Source of the DNA: Lachnospiraceae bacterium
Lineage (GTDB): Bacteria; Bacillota; Clostridia; Lachnospirales; Lachnospiraceae
DNA: 64,000 nt
Reading direction: 5' to 3'
NCBI GenBank assembly: GCA_017940415.1
Contig: JAGAYR010000042.1
Coordinates: 56,893-120,892 of the forward strand
Shown: positions 46,734 to 55,479 of the stretch, piece after piece
How the letters are laid out: each line of letters starts with the position of its first letter
Numbering within the stretch: position 1 is the stretch's first letter
Made by a program: the position numbers and the translations under genes
The notes under the pieces: generated by a model
Seen by the model: only the letters and a program-made list of their open reading frames with translations
The model's database searches: none
What the model was told of the DNA's origin: nothing

Positions 46734-47798
46734 TTATGCGTCCTCCCACTCGGAACCTGCGGACTTAAGAAGTCTGTTCCAGAAAGCCTCACCAAATCCG
46801 CGTTCCGTAAAATTTTCTACAAAGATGATGTCAACGCTCTCATCATCCATATCCCTGAGTGCGGAATAAAAATGATGTGCTGCGGTCTCGGCATCATCAA
46901 GTGCCCCTGCGTTTCTTATGACATCTGCGTCATATTTTTCTGCATTACCCCTGCTGCAGAAAACACCGGTCTTTTTGCCGGCTTCTTTAGCCTTGATAAG
47001 TTCCCGGCTAATATGCTCAAACACCTTGTCGGGATCTCCCTTTACGGGATGAACCTCTCCCTTCGGTGCATAGTGCCTGTATCTCATGCCGGGTGCCTTG
47101 GGTCTTTCCTTACATGCCGGATCCAGAAGTGCGGGATCCGTCTCTATATCCCTTCCCAGAGCCTTTCCCAGCATCTCGTTGGTTATATATCCCGGTCTTA
47201 AGACCTGCATGGAACCGTCCGTCAGATCTATGATGGTGGATTCCAGACCTATGGCGTTATCTCCGCCGTCTATCACGGCATCGATGCGTCCGTCCATATC
47301 TTCCATAACATAACGGGCTTTCGTGGGAGACGGTCTGCCCGATATATTAGCACTGGGAGCCGCAATAAATCCACCGGAAGCCTTTATAAATTCAAGTGCC
47401 ACCTTGTCGGATGGCATCCTTATGGCTACCGTATCAAGTCCGCCTGTAGTCGTATGAGGAACCCGGCCCGAGGACTTAAGTATCATGGTTAGCGGTCCCG
47501 GCCAGAACTCTTTTGCCAGGATGTAGGCTTCCTCGGGGATATCTTCCGCGATTTCCTTAAGTGCTTCTATATTACATATATGCACTATCAGAGGATTGTC
47601 GGAAGGTCTTCCTTTTGCGGCATATATCTTGGCCGATGACTCTTCATTCAGTGCATCCCCGCCGAGTCCGTATACCGTCTCGGTGGGAAAGGCGACCAGT
47701 CCGCCTCTTTTTATGATCTCACCGCATTCCGCGATCATTCCGAGATCATCTTCGTCAGGGCATGCGGGATTTTTAATTGTATATACCTTGGTGTTCAA
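46734..47798 (-). CDS. L-threonylcarbamoyladenylate synthase (Sua5/YwlC type)
   Basis: Makes threonylcarbamoyl-AMP for the t6A37 modification of ANN-decoding tRNAs. The YrdC domain (about 25-210) has FPTETVYGLGGDA, KGRPSDNPLIVHI, FWPGPLT and SANISGRPSPT; the C-terminal Sua5 domain follows with the linker PGMRYRHYAPKGEV. The start is taken as a TTG 14 bp after the GH18 stop, giving LNTKVYTIKN and 354 aa, a normal length; an ATG 17 codons upstream lies inside the GH18 gene with no ribosome site. Confidence 0.94.
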   Translation of the reverse strand: MNTKVYTIKNPACPDEDDLGMIAECGEIIKRGGLVAFPTETVYGLGGDALNEESSAKIYAAKGRPSDNPLIVHICNIEALKEIAEDIPEEAYILAKEFWPGPLTMILKSSGRVPHTTTGGLDTVAIRMPSDKVALEFIKASGGFIAAPSANISGRPSPTKARYVMEDMDGRIDAVIDGGDNAIGLESTIIDLTDGSMQVLRPGYITNEMLGKALGRDIETDPALLDPACKERPKAPGMRYRHYAPKGEVHPVKGDPDKVFEHISRELIKAKEAGKKTGVFCSRGNAEKYDADVIRNAGALDDAETAAHHFYSALRDMDDESVDIIFVENFTERGFGEAFWNRLLKSAGSEWEDA

Positions 47799-47812
47799 TC
47801 TCTGTACCCCGG

Positions 47813-49534
47813 TTACTGTCCGTAAGTGTACAGGCGGAGCAGGTTCCATGCTTCGGAAGTTCCGTATCCGATTCTCCAGACGCCTACTCCTCCGAGATCC
47901 ATGGTGTTCATTACATTAAGCTTGGCGGAGATGGACATGGTGTCCTCAAGCCAAACCTGATAAAGAGTTGTTCCCTCTCTCCACTCAATATAATTCTGAC
48001 CGGTGGCATCATCCCAAACGGGAGTCTGTCCGATCTGTGTTACGTAATCAGCCTGATTTACAAGGGTCAGGTATTTACCCGAAGTCACGCCGTCCTGAGT
48101 CGTCCATACAACGGTATAGAAAGGAATGGCATTGATAACCTTCTGGGAAGGAACCTTTTCGATGGTCGCATTAAGTCCGTTCTGTACATAAGGAAGACTT
48201 GCTACGCTTCCAGCAACGCCTCCGCTGGGATAATGCTCGTCATATCCCATTATCAGAACATAGTCCACAAACTGTCCCTGAAGATCCAGTCTGTAGTGAT
48301 TGTTGTAATCATAAGGAACATAGTTGTCGGTGGAAAGACAGATACCGTTCAGTCTGCAAAGCACCGATACTTCCCTGAGGAACTGAATGAAATACTCACT
48401 GCTGTCCGAAGGAAGTCCCTCGAAATCGAAATTAAGTCCGTCGGCTCCCACATCAAGAACCGCCTTAACAAGGTCATCCGCAAGTTTTCTTCTGCGAAGC
48501 GTATCCGACAAAAGGAGTGTCTCGTCTATATCTATTCCGTTCTCGTTGCCGTAGTTGAAGTTATCGACAACCACCCATACCTTGATGCCGTTACCATGAG
48601 CTCTTGCTACATAATCGGCAGATGCAAAGCTTCTGAAACCACCGTTTGCATCCGTAAGTGAGATCCAGCTGGGCGCGATGACATTCATTCCGAAAGCTTC
48701 GTTAATGGCTGTTCCCAAAGTATCATTTCCGCCAAGGCCGTAGATGGCATGGAATCCCAGATCAACCTTGGTATCCAGTCTCACGGTGGTGTACTCGGGA
48801 AGAGCAGGGGCCGCGGGAGCCATGTCAGTGTAATTATCCGCGGAAGCCATTCTCTTATTCTCTATGTATCCTATGAAGCCGTCGGAGGTCTTTACCTTGC
48901 TCCAATCCTCCATAGCCTCGATAAGCTCAACCGTCTCGCCCTCTTCGACCGCACGTAAGATAGGACTCTTGATCCCGCCTCTTTCGCGGATCCAAGTGTC
49001 TTTGAGGATTCTTCTCATCTCATGAGTCTGACCCCATGCATTGTAAAGCTGGATATGCCTGTCATATATATCCACAGTAAAGGTCGCAAACATTCTGAGA
49101 TAGTCTGCGGCTATATACAGCTTATCGTTTTCTTTGAAGGTAAGAGGATAACCCAGATCGGTGGATACTCCGGAGACCGAATAGGAAGTGGAGCCGTCCG
49201 TCACCTCATATGTCTCCCTTGCGGTGGTATACATAAGGGTTCCGCCGTTATAAGCGGGATCGTAAAAGAAACCGCTGGTCAGATAAGCCTCTACGGTAGC
49301 CAGATCGAAGTAACATCTGTCGTTACGTATCAGGGCCTGCTCGGGTATCTGGGTATTCTGAAGTATGATCGCGGACATTTCACCGGATACACCATAATGT
49401 TCGCTTAAGTCAGCCATCTCCTTGCCGTAGGAATACTTCTGATATAAAGGTACGCCCACTACAAAGGCTGCAACAACAAGTATAAGAAACAGTGGTATCA
49501 AAACCACCAAAAATCTTCTTTTTCTTCTCTTCAT
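47813..49534 (-). CDS. Membrane-anchored GH18 glycosidase with SH3-like domain
   Basis: Protein of 573 aa with an N-terminal membrane helix (about 8-30). A copper-amine-oxidase-N-like region (about 70-170) and a bacterial SH3 domain (about 185-232) precede a GH18 barrel (about 245-570). The catalytic motif is DGLNFDFE with Glu372; the second Asp of DxxDxDxE is Asn. SleL/YaaH-type relatives cleave peptidoglycan, usually with LysM rather than SH3 modules, so a wall role is inferred. No ribosome site is visible before the ATG. It is the first gene of a dense run of wall and nucleotide genes. Confidence 0.85.
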   Translation of the reverse strand: MKRRKRRFLVVLIPLFLILVVAAFVVGVPLYQKYSYGKEMADLSEHYGVSGEMSAIILQNTQIPEQALIRNDRCYFDLATVEAYLTSGFFYDPAYNGGTLMYTTARETYEVTDGSTSYSVSGVSTDLGYPLTFKENDKLYIAADYLRMFATFTVDIYDRHIQLYNAWGQTHEMRRILKDTWIRERGGIKSPILRAVEEGETVELIEAMEDWSKVKTSDGFIGYIENKRMASADNYTDMAPAAPALPEYTTVRLDTKVDLGFHAIYGLGGNDTLGTAINEAFGMNVIAPSWISLTDANGGFRSFASADYVARAHGNGIKVWVVVDNFNYGNENGIDIDETLLLSDTLRRRKLADDLVKAVLDVGADGLNFDFEGLPSDSSEYFIQFLREVSVLCRLNGICLSTDNYVPYDYNNHYRLDLQGQFVDYVLIMGYDEHYPSGGVAGSVASLPYVQNGLNATIEKVPSQKVINAIPFYTVVWTTQDGVTSGKYLTLVNQADYVTQIGQTPVWDDATGQNYIEWREGTTLYQVWLEDTMSISAKLNVMNTMDLGGVGVWRIGYGTSEAWNLLRLYTYGQ

Positions 49535-49614
49535 AACTTAATAAATTCCGATCAATAAAAAATAGTATGTCAAATAACATACAAAGTTATTTTACCATAC
49601 CATCGGGGTTACGT

Positions 49615-49880
49615 CATTAAAATTTGACCCTTTAGGAGACTGCGGGGCCCATAAACGGCGGGGGTCCCGCTCTCTCATTTAGCATATACCGTTTCCCTTC
49701 GCCGACTTAATCAATTAAGTAAGTTTCGGGTTTCGGAACCGCCAAAAGGCAAGAAAATTCCCGTGAAATATTTTCCTAAAGGTTCCGGCATCTTTCGTCC
49801 GTGACATTTGACCCTTCTTGGGGGTCTGTTTTCGCATTATCCCCTTTCCCATGAAAGGCGGCGCGCCATCAGTTCGGGCG
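49615..49880 (-). ncRNA. Candidate structured non-coding RNA or long 5' leader
   Basis: Downstream of a minus-strand promoter the sequence can form successive hairpins: GCGCC/GGCGC at the very 5' end, CCTTTC/GAAAGG, GACCC/GGGTC, an outer GGAACC/GGTTCC enclosing GAAAAT/ATTTTC and GCC/GGC, ACTTAAT/ATTAAGT, and GCGGG/CCCGC inside GAGA/TCTC. It matches no RNA class I know. It could be a free RNA or a leader of the GH18 operon; no clear terminator is seen at its 3' end. Confidence 0.4.
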
Positions 49881-49883
49881 CAT

Positions 49884-49912
49884 ATTATATTGTTATTGTT
49901 CGGAGTAGTTAA
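49884..49912 (-). promoter_or_regulatory. Putative promoter of the structured region
   Basis: Minus-strand TATAAT (49884-49889) with TTAACT 17 bp upstream (49907-49912). Transcription would start near 49877, exactly at the first hairpin. Confidence 0.5.
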
Positions 49913-50307
49913 ATAGAGATTATTTTTGCAATGCAAAATTTAGTAGGATTTGAATGATCCTGTAAAGATAAGCCCGTCTTGCAATGTGAACTTGCATGCG
50001 GTTCTTTTTTCCCGCAGATCTGATGCTGCGGGTAACAGATATGTGTGTTGCCGGCCTTAAGCCGGCCGAAAACCCTCCATCTCCTTTCCGTCACATATTG
50101 GACGGAAGATGCTCTAAGATTATCCCCTCCCGGCCCTCAAACTCTCAATGGGCAAAATTACCGATTTTTCAATGACATCCACGTCATAACCCTTTACAAA
50201 ACCGTCCGAAAGTACGATATATAAGGAAAATAATCCATTTAGTGATTATTTTTTCATAAAGATTATTACCTTAACCGAAATAGTGTATAAATATACCTAA
50301 AACACTG

Positions 50308-50336
50308 TTGACGGGTATATAAAATAAAGCTATTAT
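50308..50336 (+). promoter_or_regulatory. mecA promoter
   Basis: TTGACG (50308-50313), 17 bp, TATTAT (50331-50336), about 30 bases before the mecA start codon. Confidence 0.75.
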
Positions 50337-50367
50337 AGGAAAAATCTTAAAAAGGGGAGGAAGACCT

Positions 50368-51147
50368 ATGGAAATTGAAGTAGTAGGCAATCTTCGCATC
50401 AAATGCACCCTTACAAAAGAATACCTTGAATCCCGCTGGATCAGTTTGAAAGACCTGGCATACGGAAACTACGCAGCCACGGAGCTGTTCAGAGATATAA
50501 TCGAAGAGACCAAAGCGCGCTTCGGAATCGATTTTCAGGCCAAAGAAAACCACCCTGTAATGATCGAAGCCGTTCCCATGGGTGAGGATTCCCTGGTGGT
50601 CTACATCAGCAAGGCCGAGGATGTGGACGAACTCGACACCAGATTCTCCAGATTCCTGCCCAAGCCCATGTCGGGAGGAATCACCCCCTACGACGACGGA
50701 GAGGACGATTTCTTCGATGATGACGAGGACGAAGATGCACTGTCAGGCTTTGCGCCTTTCTCCAAGCCCGACAAGCCCGTCGTCAGAAAGACCGCTCCTT
50801 CCTACGGAAAGTCATTTTTTGACCTTCTCGAGCAGGAAAAAGAGAACATCAGAAACAGGGGTTGCATCCTGACCGTAAGTTTCGACAGGCTCAGCGATCT
50901 TATCGAGCTTGCTTCCTCCAGCCTTAAATACGAAGGTGAGACCTCCGTATACAAAAGCAAGGCAGACGGCAAGTATCTGCTGGTCATCTCCGCAAACGGA
51001 GAAGATTTCGCCAAAGTCATGAACTTTGCCGAGCAGGCCACCGAATTCGGAACCACCAGACTCATCCCCAAAGCGGATGCAGGATTCCTTGATAACGGTT
51101 ATGATGTGATCATTGCGACAAAAGCCCTTCAAAAGCTGTCTGTATAA
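50368..51147 (+). CDS. mecA: Adaptor protein MecA
   Basis: Adaptor that brings substrates to the ClpC chaperone-protease; 259 aa. The N-terminal substrate-binding domain (about 1-85, starting MEIEVVGNLRIKCTLT) and the C-terminal ClpC-binding domain (about 145-259, CILTVSFDRLSDLIELA) are joined by a strongly acidic linker (DDGEDDFFDDDEDED). It is a single gene with its own promoter and terminator. Substrates here are unknown; the clpC partner is not in this window. Confidence 0.93.
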   Translation: MEIEVVGNLRIKCTLTKEYLESRWISLKDLAYGNYAATELFRDIIEETKARFGIDFQAKENHPVMIEAVPMGEDSLVVYISKAEDVDELDTRFSRFLPKPMSGGITPYDDGEDDFFDDDEDEDALSGFAPFSKPDKPVVRKTAPSYGKSFFDLLEQEKENIRNRGCILTVSFDRLSDLIELASSSLKYEGETSVYKSKADGKYLLVISANGEDFAKVMNFAEQATEFGTTRLIPKADAGFLDNGYDVIIATKALQKLSV

Positions 51148-51164
51148 GTATTATGTAACCCATG

Positions 51165-51200
51165 GCAGGTCGGAAACACAGTTTCCGGCCTGCTGTTTTT
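51165..51200 (+). terminator. Terminator of mecA
   Basis: A 13-bp stem with one G-T wobble (GCAGGTCGGAAAC with GTTTCCGGCCTGC) followed by TGTTTTTATG. Confidence 0.88.
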
Positions 51201-51261
51201 ATGTGCATGTTTATGCTATAATAACTAGGATCTTTTTCTCCAAGTCAGAAAGGTAAAGGCA

Positions 51262-53319
51262 ATGATGAAAACCCGCTTGAAAGTTAAGGGGCACTTAAAG
51301 TCGTATATGCGTTTCAGCATATATCTCGGTTTACTGCTCCTTGCCTTAAACGCAGCAATATTCCTCGTAAATATTCAGGCCGGAGTGCTTCTGTGTGTTT
51401 TTACTGTTTTCTATTTTGTGGTCACTCTCACCCTCTATTACAACAACAAGCCCATGATCATGAATGAGCTTGTGAGTTTCGCCACCGAATACGGACAGAT
51501 TCAGCGAAAACTCCTTAAAGAGCTCGACATCCCCTATGCCCTTCTCGACGAAGACGGCAAGGTCATGTGGACCAACTATGCTTTCGAGCAGGTCACCGAG
51601 ATCGAAGGCAAGTTCACCAAGTCAATTACCTCTCTTTTCCCCGTAATAACCGGAGACAAGCTCCCCAGGGACGAGGAAAACACAGAGTCCGAATTCGACA
51701 TCGAGCACCTGGGTAAGGATTACACCATCAAACTGAAGCGTATCCCCCTCAAGGAAATGGCTGAAAACAGTGCCATTATCGAAGCCGAAGGATACAACGG
51801 CTACCTGATCGCATTGTTCATGTTCGATAAGACCGCACTGAACATTGCCCTCCAGGAACTGGATGATCAGTCACTCTGTGTCGGAATGATCTACCTGGAT
51901 AACTTCGACGAGGCAATGGAGAGCGTTGAGGAAGTCAAGCAGAGTCTCCTTGCCGCACTGATAGACAGAAAGGTCAACAAGTACATCTCAAGCGTAGACG
52001 GCATCTGCCGTAAGATGGAGAAGGACAAGTACCTCATCATCCTCAGGAAGAAGGCCATCGCAGAGATGCAGGACAAGCACTTCGAACTGCTCAGCGATAT
52101 CAAGACCGTCAAGATCGGTGAAAACAGCATGTCCGTAACCACCAGTATCGGACTCGGAACCGACGGTCTCACATATGCCCAGAACTATGAATACGCACGC
52201 AACGCCATAGACCTTGCCCTCGGACGAGGCGGCGACCAGGCGGTCATTAAGACCAAGGATCAGGTAACCTACTACGGCGGAAAATCCCAGACGGTTGAAA
52301 AGAATACGAGAGTCAAGGCGAGAGTTAAAGCTCAGGCCCTCAGAGAGATCATCACCGCCAAAGAAAACGTGCTCATCATGGGACACAGAAATCCCGATGC
52401 CGACGCTTTCGGTGCTGCGGTAGGTATCTACTGTATCTCCAAAGTCCTCGGTAAGAACGCTTATATCGTAATGGATAATCCCAATTCCGATATACAGCCC
52501 ATCGTCGATACATTTGTAAACGGAAGTGAAGAATTCGAAGACGTACTCATCACTTCCCAGCAGGCAATAGATTTTGCATCAACCGGTTCGGTACTCGTAG
52601 TCGTAGACGTAAACAAACCTTCGATCACCGAGTGCCCCGACCTTATCAAGTATTGCAAGACTATCGTTGTCTTAGACCACCACAGGGCAGGAAACGAAGT
52701 CATCGAAAATGCCACCCTGTCATACATCGAGCCTTACGCATCCAGTGCCTGCGAGATGATCTCCGAGATTCTCCAGTATGCTGCGGATAACGTTAAGATC
52801 AGGCCTGAAGAAGCAGACTGCATGTACTCCGGAATCATGGTCGACTCAAACAACTTCCAGAGCAAAGCAGGTGTAAGAACATTTGAAGCTGCCGCATTCT
52901 TAAGAAGATGCGGAGCAGACGTAACAAGAGTCCGTAAGATGTTCAGAGCGGACGCATCCGAATACAAAGCAAAAGCTGATGCCGTATCACAGGCTGAGAT
53001 CTACCGCGGAGCATATGCAATTAGTATCTGTACCGCAGACGATTGCCCCAGCCCCACCGTCATCGGAGCGCAGGCAGCCAACGAGCTCCTCAACATCAGA
53101 GGCATCAAGGCAAGCTTCGTACTTACAGAGTTCGGCAGCAAGATCCATATAAGCGCAAGATCCATAGACGAAGTCAACGTTCAGCTCATTATGGAGCGCA
53201 TGGGCGGAGGCGGACACCTCTCCGTAGCGGCATGTCAGCTTGAAGGAACACAGATAGAAGAAGCTATCGGTGAACTCAAAAATACAATAGATTCTATGAT
53301 GGAAAGCGGTGAGATCTGA
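51262..53319 (+). CDS. gdpP: Cyclic-di-AMP phosphodiesterase GdpP
   Basis: Membrane enzyme that degrades c-di-AMP, controlling potassium, turgor and wall homeostasis. It has 685 aa: two transmembrane helices (about 16-36 and 42-60), a PAS-like domain (about 70-170), a degenerate GGDEF domain (about 175-330), then DHH (GHRNPDADAFG at 374-384, DHH at 472-474) and DHHA1 (MGGGGHLSVAA). The PAS-GGDEF-DHH-DHHA1 order is diagnostic. Its stop overlaps the rplI start (TGATG), the conserved gdpP-rplI-dnaB arrangement of Firmicutes. Confidence 0.97.
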   Translation: MMKTRLKVKGHLKSYMRFSIYLGLLLLALNAAIFLVNIQAGVLLCVFTVFYFVVTLTLYYNNKPMIMNELVSFATEYGQIQRKLLKELDIPYALLDEDGKVMWTNYAFEQVTEIEGKFTKSITSLFPVITGDKLPRDEENTESEFDIEHLGKDYTIKLKRIPLKEMAENSAIIEAEGYNGYLIALFMFDKTALNIALQELDDQSLCVGMIYLDNFDEAMESVEEVKQSLLAALIDRKVNKYISSVDGICRKMEKDKYLIILRKKAIAEMQDKHFELLSDIKTVKIGENSMSVTTSIGLGTDGLTYAQNYEYARNAIDLALGRGGDQAVIKTKDQVTYYGGKSQTVEKNTRVKARVKAQALREIITAKENVLIMGHRNPDADAFGAAVGIYCISKVLGKNAYIVMDNPNSDIQPIVDTFVNGSEEFEDVLITSQQAIDFASTGSVLVVVDVNKPSITECPDLIKYCKTIVVLDHHRAGNEVIENATLSYIEPYASSACEMISEILQYAADNVKIRPEEADCMYSGIMVDSNNFQSKAGVRTFEAAAFLRRCGADVTRVRKMFRADASEYKAKADAVSQAEIYRGAYAISICTADDCPSPTVIGAQAANELLNIRGIKASFVLTEFGSKIHISARSIDEVNVQLIMERMGGGGHLSVAACQLEGTQIEEAIGELKNTIDSMMESGEI

Positions 53320-53765
53320 TGAAGATTATTTTACTCAAAGATGAAAAGAAATTAGGCAAGAAAGGCGATATCATCGAAGCAAGCGACGGATACGCAAGAA
53401 ACTATATTCTCCCCAAGGGAGTAGGCGTCGAGGCAACTCCCGCCAATATGAACACTCTTAAACTCCAGAAGGCTAATGCCCAGAAGGTTGCCGAAGAAAA
53501 GCTCGAAGATGCCAAGGCACTCGCAGAGAAACTCTCCAAGATCACGGTTAAGACCACCATCAAGACCGGTGCCGGCGGACGTGCATTCGGTTCCATCTCA
53601 TCCAAAGAGATTGCCGAGGAGTGCAAAGCTCAGCACGGTATTGAACTCGATAAGAAAAAGATCGTTCTCGACGATGCCATCAAGGCACCCGGAACTTACA
53701 ACGTTCAGGTTAAGATCCATCCCGAAGTTACAGGAACTTTAAGCGTCAAAGTCGAAGAGGCTTAA
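53319..53765 (+). CDS. rplI: 50S ribosomal protein L9
   Basis: Large-subunit protein of 148 aa with two globular domains joined by a long helix. The N-terminal domain has the family block LGKKGDIIEASDGYARNYILPKG in modified form and the C-terminal domain binds 23S rRNA in homologues. It overlaps gdpP by one base and dnaB begins one base after its stop. Confidence 0.98.
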   Translation: MKIILLKDEKKLGKKGDIIEASDGYARNYILPKGVGVEATPANMNTLKLQKANAQKVAEEKLEDAKALAEKLSKITVKTTIKTGAGGRAFGSISSKEIAEECKAQHGIELDKKKIVLDDAIKAPGTYNVQVKIHPEVTGTLSVKVEEA

Positions 53766-53766
53766 C

Positions 53767-55149
53767 ATGGACGGATACAGCGAAAATGTCATCAAGAAAA
53801 TAATGCCCCATGACGACGATGCGGAAAGAGCTGTACTCACCAGCATGCTCATGTCCTCCAAGGCAATAGCCGAGGCTCAGGAGATCATCAAACTCGGTGA
53901 CGAATTCTATAACCGCGTTTACGGCATCATCTACGATACAATCGTCGAAATGGAAAATAACGGGCTTAAGGTAGACCCTGTCACGCTCAAGGATAAGCTT
54001 GGTGAGAAGGAAGTTACCGCCGAGGTCGCAAGCCTCAAATTCCTCATGGATATCATGAAGGACTCTTCTTCCAGCACCAGTGCCAATGTCACCTACTATG
54101 CCCAGATAGTCCACAAAAAGGCGGAGTCCAGAAGCCTTATCAAAGCTGCTGAATCCATTGCAGAGGAAGGCTATCGCGACGATACCGATGTCCAGGACCT
54201 TTTCAATGTGGCCGAAAAGAGAATCTACGATGCCACCCAGTCCAGGATTGTAAGAGACATCAGACCTATTGACGAAGTTTTCTTCGATGCCCTTACCAAT
54301 GTCTCCAATGCATACAGAATGCAGGGTAACATCACCGGACTTGCCACGGGCTTTACGGATCTGGATTTCTTCACATCGGGATTCCAGAGATCGGACTTCA
54401 TCCTTATCGCAGCAAGACCTTCAATGGGTAAGACCGCATTTGCACTTAACATCGCAGAGCACATGGCTCTTAAGAACGGCAACGGTGTCGGCATTTTTTC
54501 ACTGGAAATGAGCTCGACCCAGCTTGCAAACAGACTTATGTCCATGAACTCCAGAGTAAGCGTATCGCTCCTTCGAAGCGGTAAGATCTCCGGCGATGAC
54601 TACCAGAAGATTACCGAGAGCGGTACTCTTTTCGGACGAAGCGGATTGTTCATAGACGATACACCCGGTATCAGCGTAGCGGAACTCAGATCCAAGTGCC
54701 GCAGACTTAAGAGCGCGGGCAAGCTCGATATCATCTTTATCGACTACCTCCAGCTGATGACAGGCTCGGGCCGTGCAGAGAGCAGACAGCAGGAAGTCTC
54801 CCAGATTTCCAGAGAATTAAAGGGACTTGCCAGAGAATTGGACATCCCCGTAGTCGCACTCTCACAGCTCTCACGTACCGTAGAAAGCAGAAAGCCTCCC
54901 AAGCCCATGCTCTCTGACCTGCGTGAATCCGGAGCTATCGAGCAGGATGCCGACGTTGTTATGTTCATCTACCGTGAGGACTACTACAACAAAGACACTA
55001 AGCGTAAGAACGTTTCGGATATAATCATCGCCAAGCAAAGAAACGGCCCGGTCGATGAGTTCCCTCTCGTATGGCTGCCCGAATACACCAAGTTTGCCAA
55101 TATGAGCAAGGATGAAAAAGAAAAACTTAAATCCCACGGCGAAGAATAA
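53767..55149 (+). CDS. dnaB: Replicative DNA helicase DnaB
   Basis: Hexameric fork helicase of 460 aa. The N-terminal helical domain (about 13-115, DDDAERAVLTSML) and RecA-like motor are clear: Walker A AARPSMGKT with Lys222, Walker B DIIFIDYLQLM, and the C-terminal arginine-finger block LRESGAIEQDADVV. GAGG of the rplI end serves as ribosome site. It is the last gene of gdpP-rplI-dnaB. Its loader is encoded at 24-25 kb. Confidence 0.98.
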   Translation: MDGYSENVIKKIMPHDDDAERAVLTSMLMSSKAIAEAQEIIKLGDEFYNRVYGIIYDTIVEMENNGLKVDPVTLKDKLGEKEVTAEVASLKFLMDIMKDSSSSTSANVTYYAQIVHKKAESRSLIKAAESIAEEGYRDDTDVQDLFNVAEKRIYDATQSRIVRDIRPIDEVFFDALTNVSNAYRMQGNITGLATGFTDLDFFTSGFQRSDFILIAARPSMGKTAFALNIAEHMALKNGNGVGIFSLEMSSTQLANRLMSMNSRVSVSLLRSGKISGDDYQKITESGTLFGRSGLFIDDTPGISVAELRSKCRRLKSAGKLDIIFIDYLQLMTGSGRAESRQQEVSQISRELKGLARELDIPVVALSQLSRTVESRKPPKPMLSDLRESGAIEQDADVVMFIYREDYYNKDTKRKNVSDIIIAKQRNGPVDEFPLVWLPEYTKFANMSKDEKEKLKSHGEE

Positions 55150-55158
55150 GACATAAAA

Positions 55159-55187
55159 AAAGCGCAGGTTCGAAACCTGCGCTTTTT
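55159..55187. terminator. Terminator of gdpP-rplI-dnaB
   Basis: GCGCAGGTT pairs with AACCTGCGC around a 3-base loop, flanked by A7 and T5. It lies between convergent dnaB and the ferredoxin gene and can serve both. Confidence 0.9.
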
Positions 55188-55200
55188 CTTTGCTATTTAA

Positions 55201-55371
55201 TTAAGCCTGCTCGATACAAGCAACGGGGCACTGACCTGCGCATGCGCCACAGTCAACGCACTTATCCTTGTCGATCTCGAACTTGCCGTCGCCCATGCTG
55301 ATAGCTCCAACAGGGCACTGTGCCTCGCATCCGCCACAGCAGATGCAGCCTTCGCCAATCTGATATGCCAT
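55201..55371 (-). CDS. 2[4Fe-4S] clostridial-type ferredoxin (56 aa)
   Basis: Small electron carrier of 56 aa, too short for many gene-finding cutoffs. Two cluster motifs are present: CICCGGCEAQCP (about 9-20) and CVDCGACAGQCP (about 38-49), the CxxCxxCxxxCP arrangement twice. AAGGAGG lies 9 bases before the ATG. It is the minus-strand gene next downstream of pflA (108-bp gap) and so may donate electrons to the radical-SAM activase or serve fermentation generally; this link is inference. Confidence 0.95.
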   Translation of the reverse strand: MAYQIGEGCICCGGCEAQCPVGAISMGDGKFEIDKDKCVDCGACAGQCPVACIEQA

Positions 55372-55479
55372 AATACATTTCCTCCTTACAAATACTTCTA
55401 ACCCTACAACCGATATTTTAAACTAATAGTCTGACAATTACAAGAAATTAGCGAGTTAGTCAGAACTAATCTTTCATAG

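Larger units (their letters stand above)
49535..50367. other. 833-bp gene-free region, rich in potential RNA structure
   Basis: No credible gene is found here. The left half (about 49615-49880) could be a structured minus-strand RNA, described separately. The right half has short palindromes: TTTTGCA/TGCAAAA around 49924-49938, AGGAT/ATCCT near 49944-49960, CCCGCAG/CTGCGGG at 50011-50032, GCCGGC repeats at 50050-50066 and CCGTC/GACGG near 50088-50106. From 50110 the sequence is AT-rich and contains the mecA promoter. Confidence 0.6.

Noticed and set aside
49615-49880. ydaO/c-di-AMP, c-di-GMP, T-box, tmRNA, 6S, RNase P or SRP RNA
   Set aside because: Fragments such as GAGAGAGCGGGACC recall ydaO, but the conserved core order is absent; signature elements of the other classes were not found.
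50005-50032. Rho-independent terminator at the CCCGCAG/CTGCGGG hairpin
   Set aside because: The T-run is on the entry side of the hairpin for the plus strand and becomes an A-run on the minus strand.
49715-50094. Two short minus-strand open frames (73 and 61 codons)
   Set aside because: No ribosome sites, odd composition, overlap with each other and with hairpins; more likely non-coding.
55159-55187. tRNA T-arm (GGTTCGAAACC)
   Set aside because: It is the loop of a perfect terminator hairpin; no acceptor or anticodon arms surround it.
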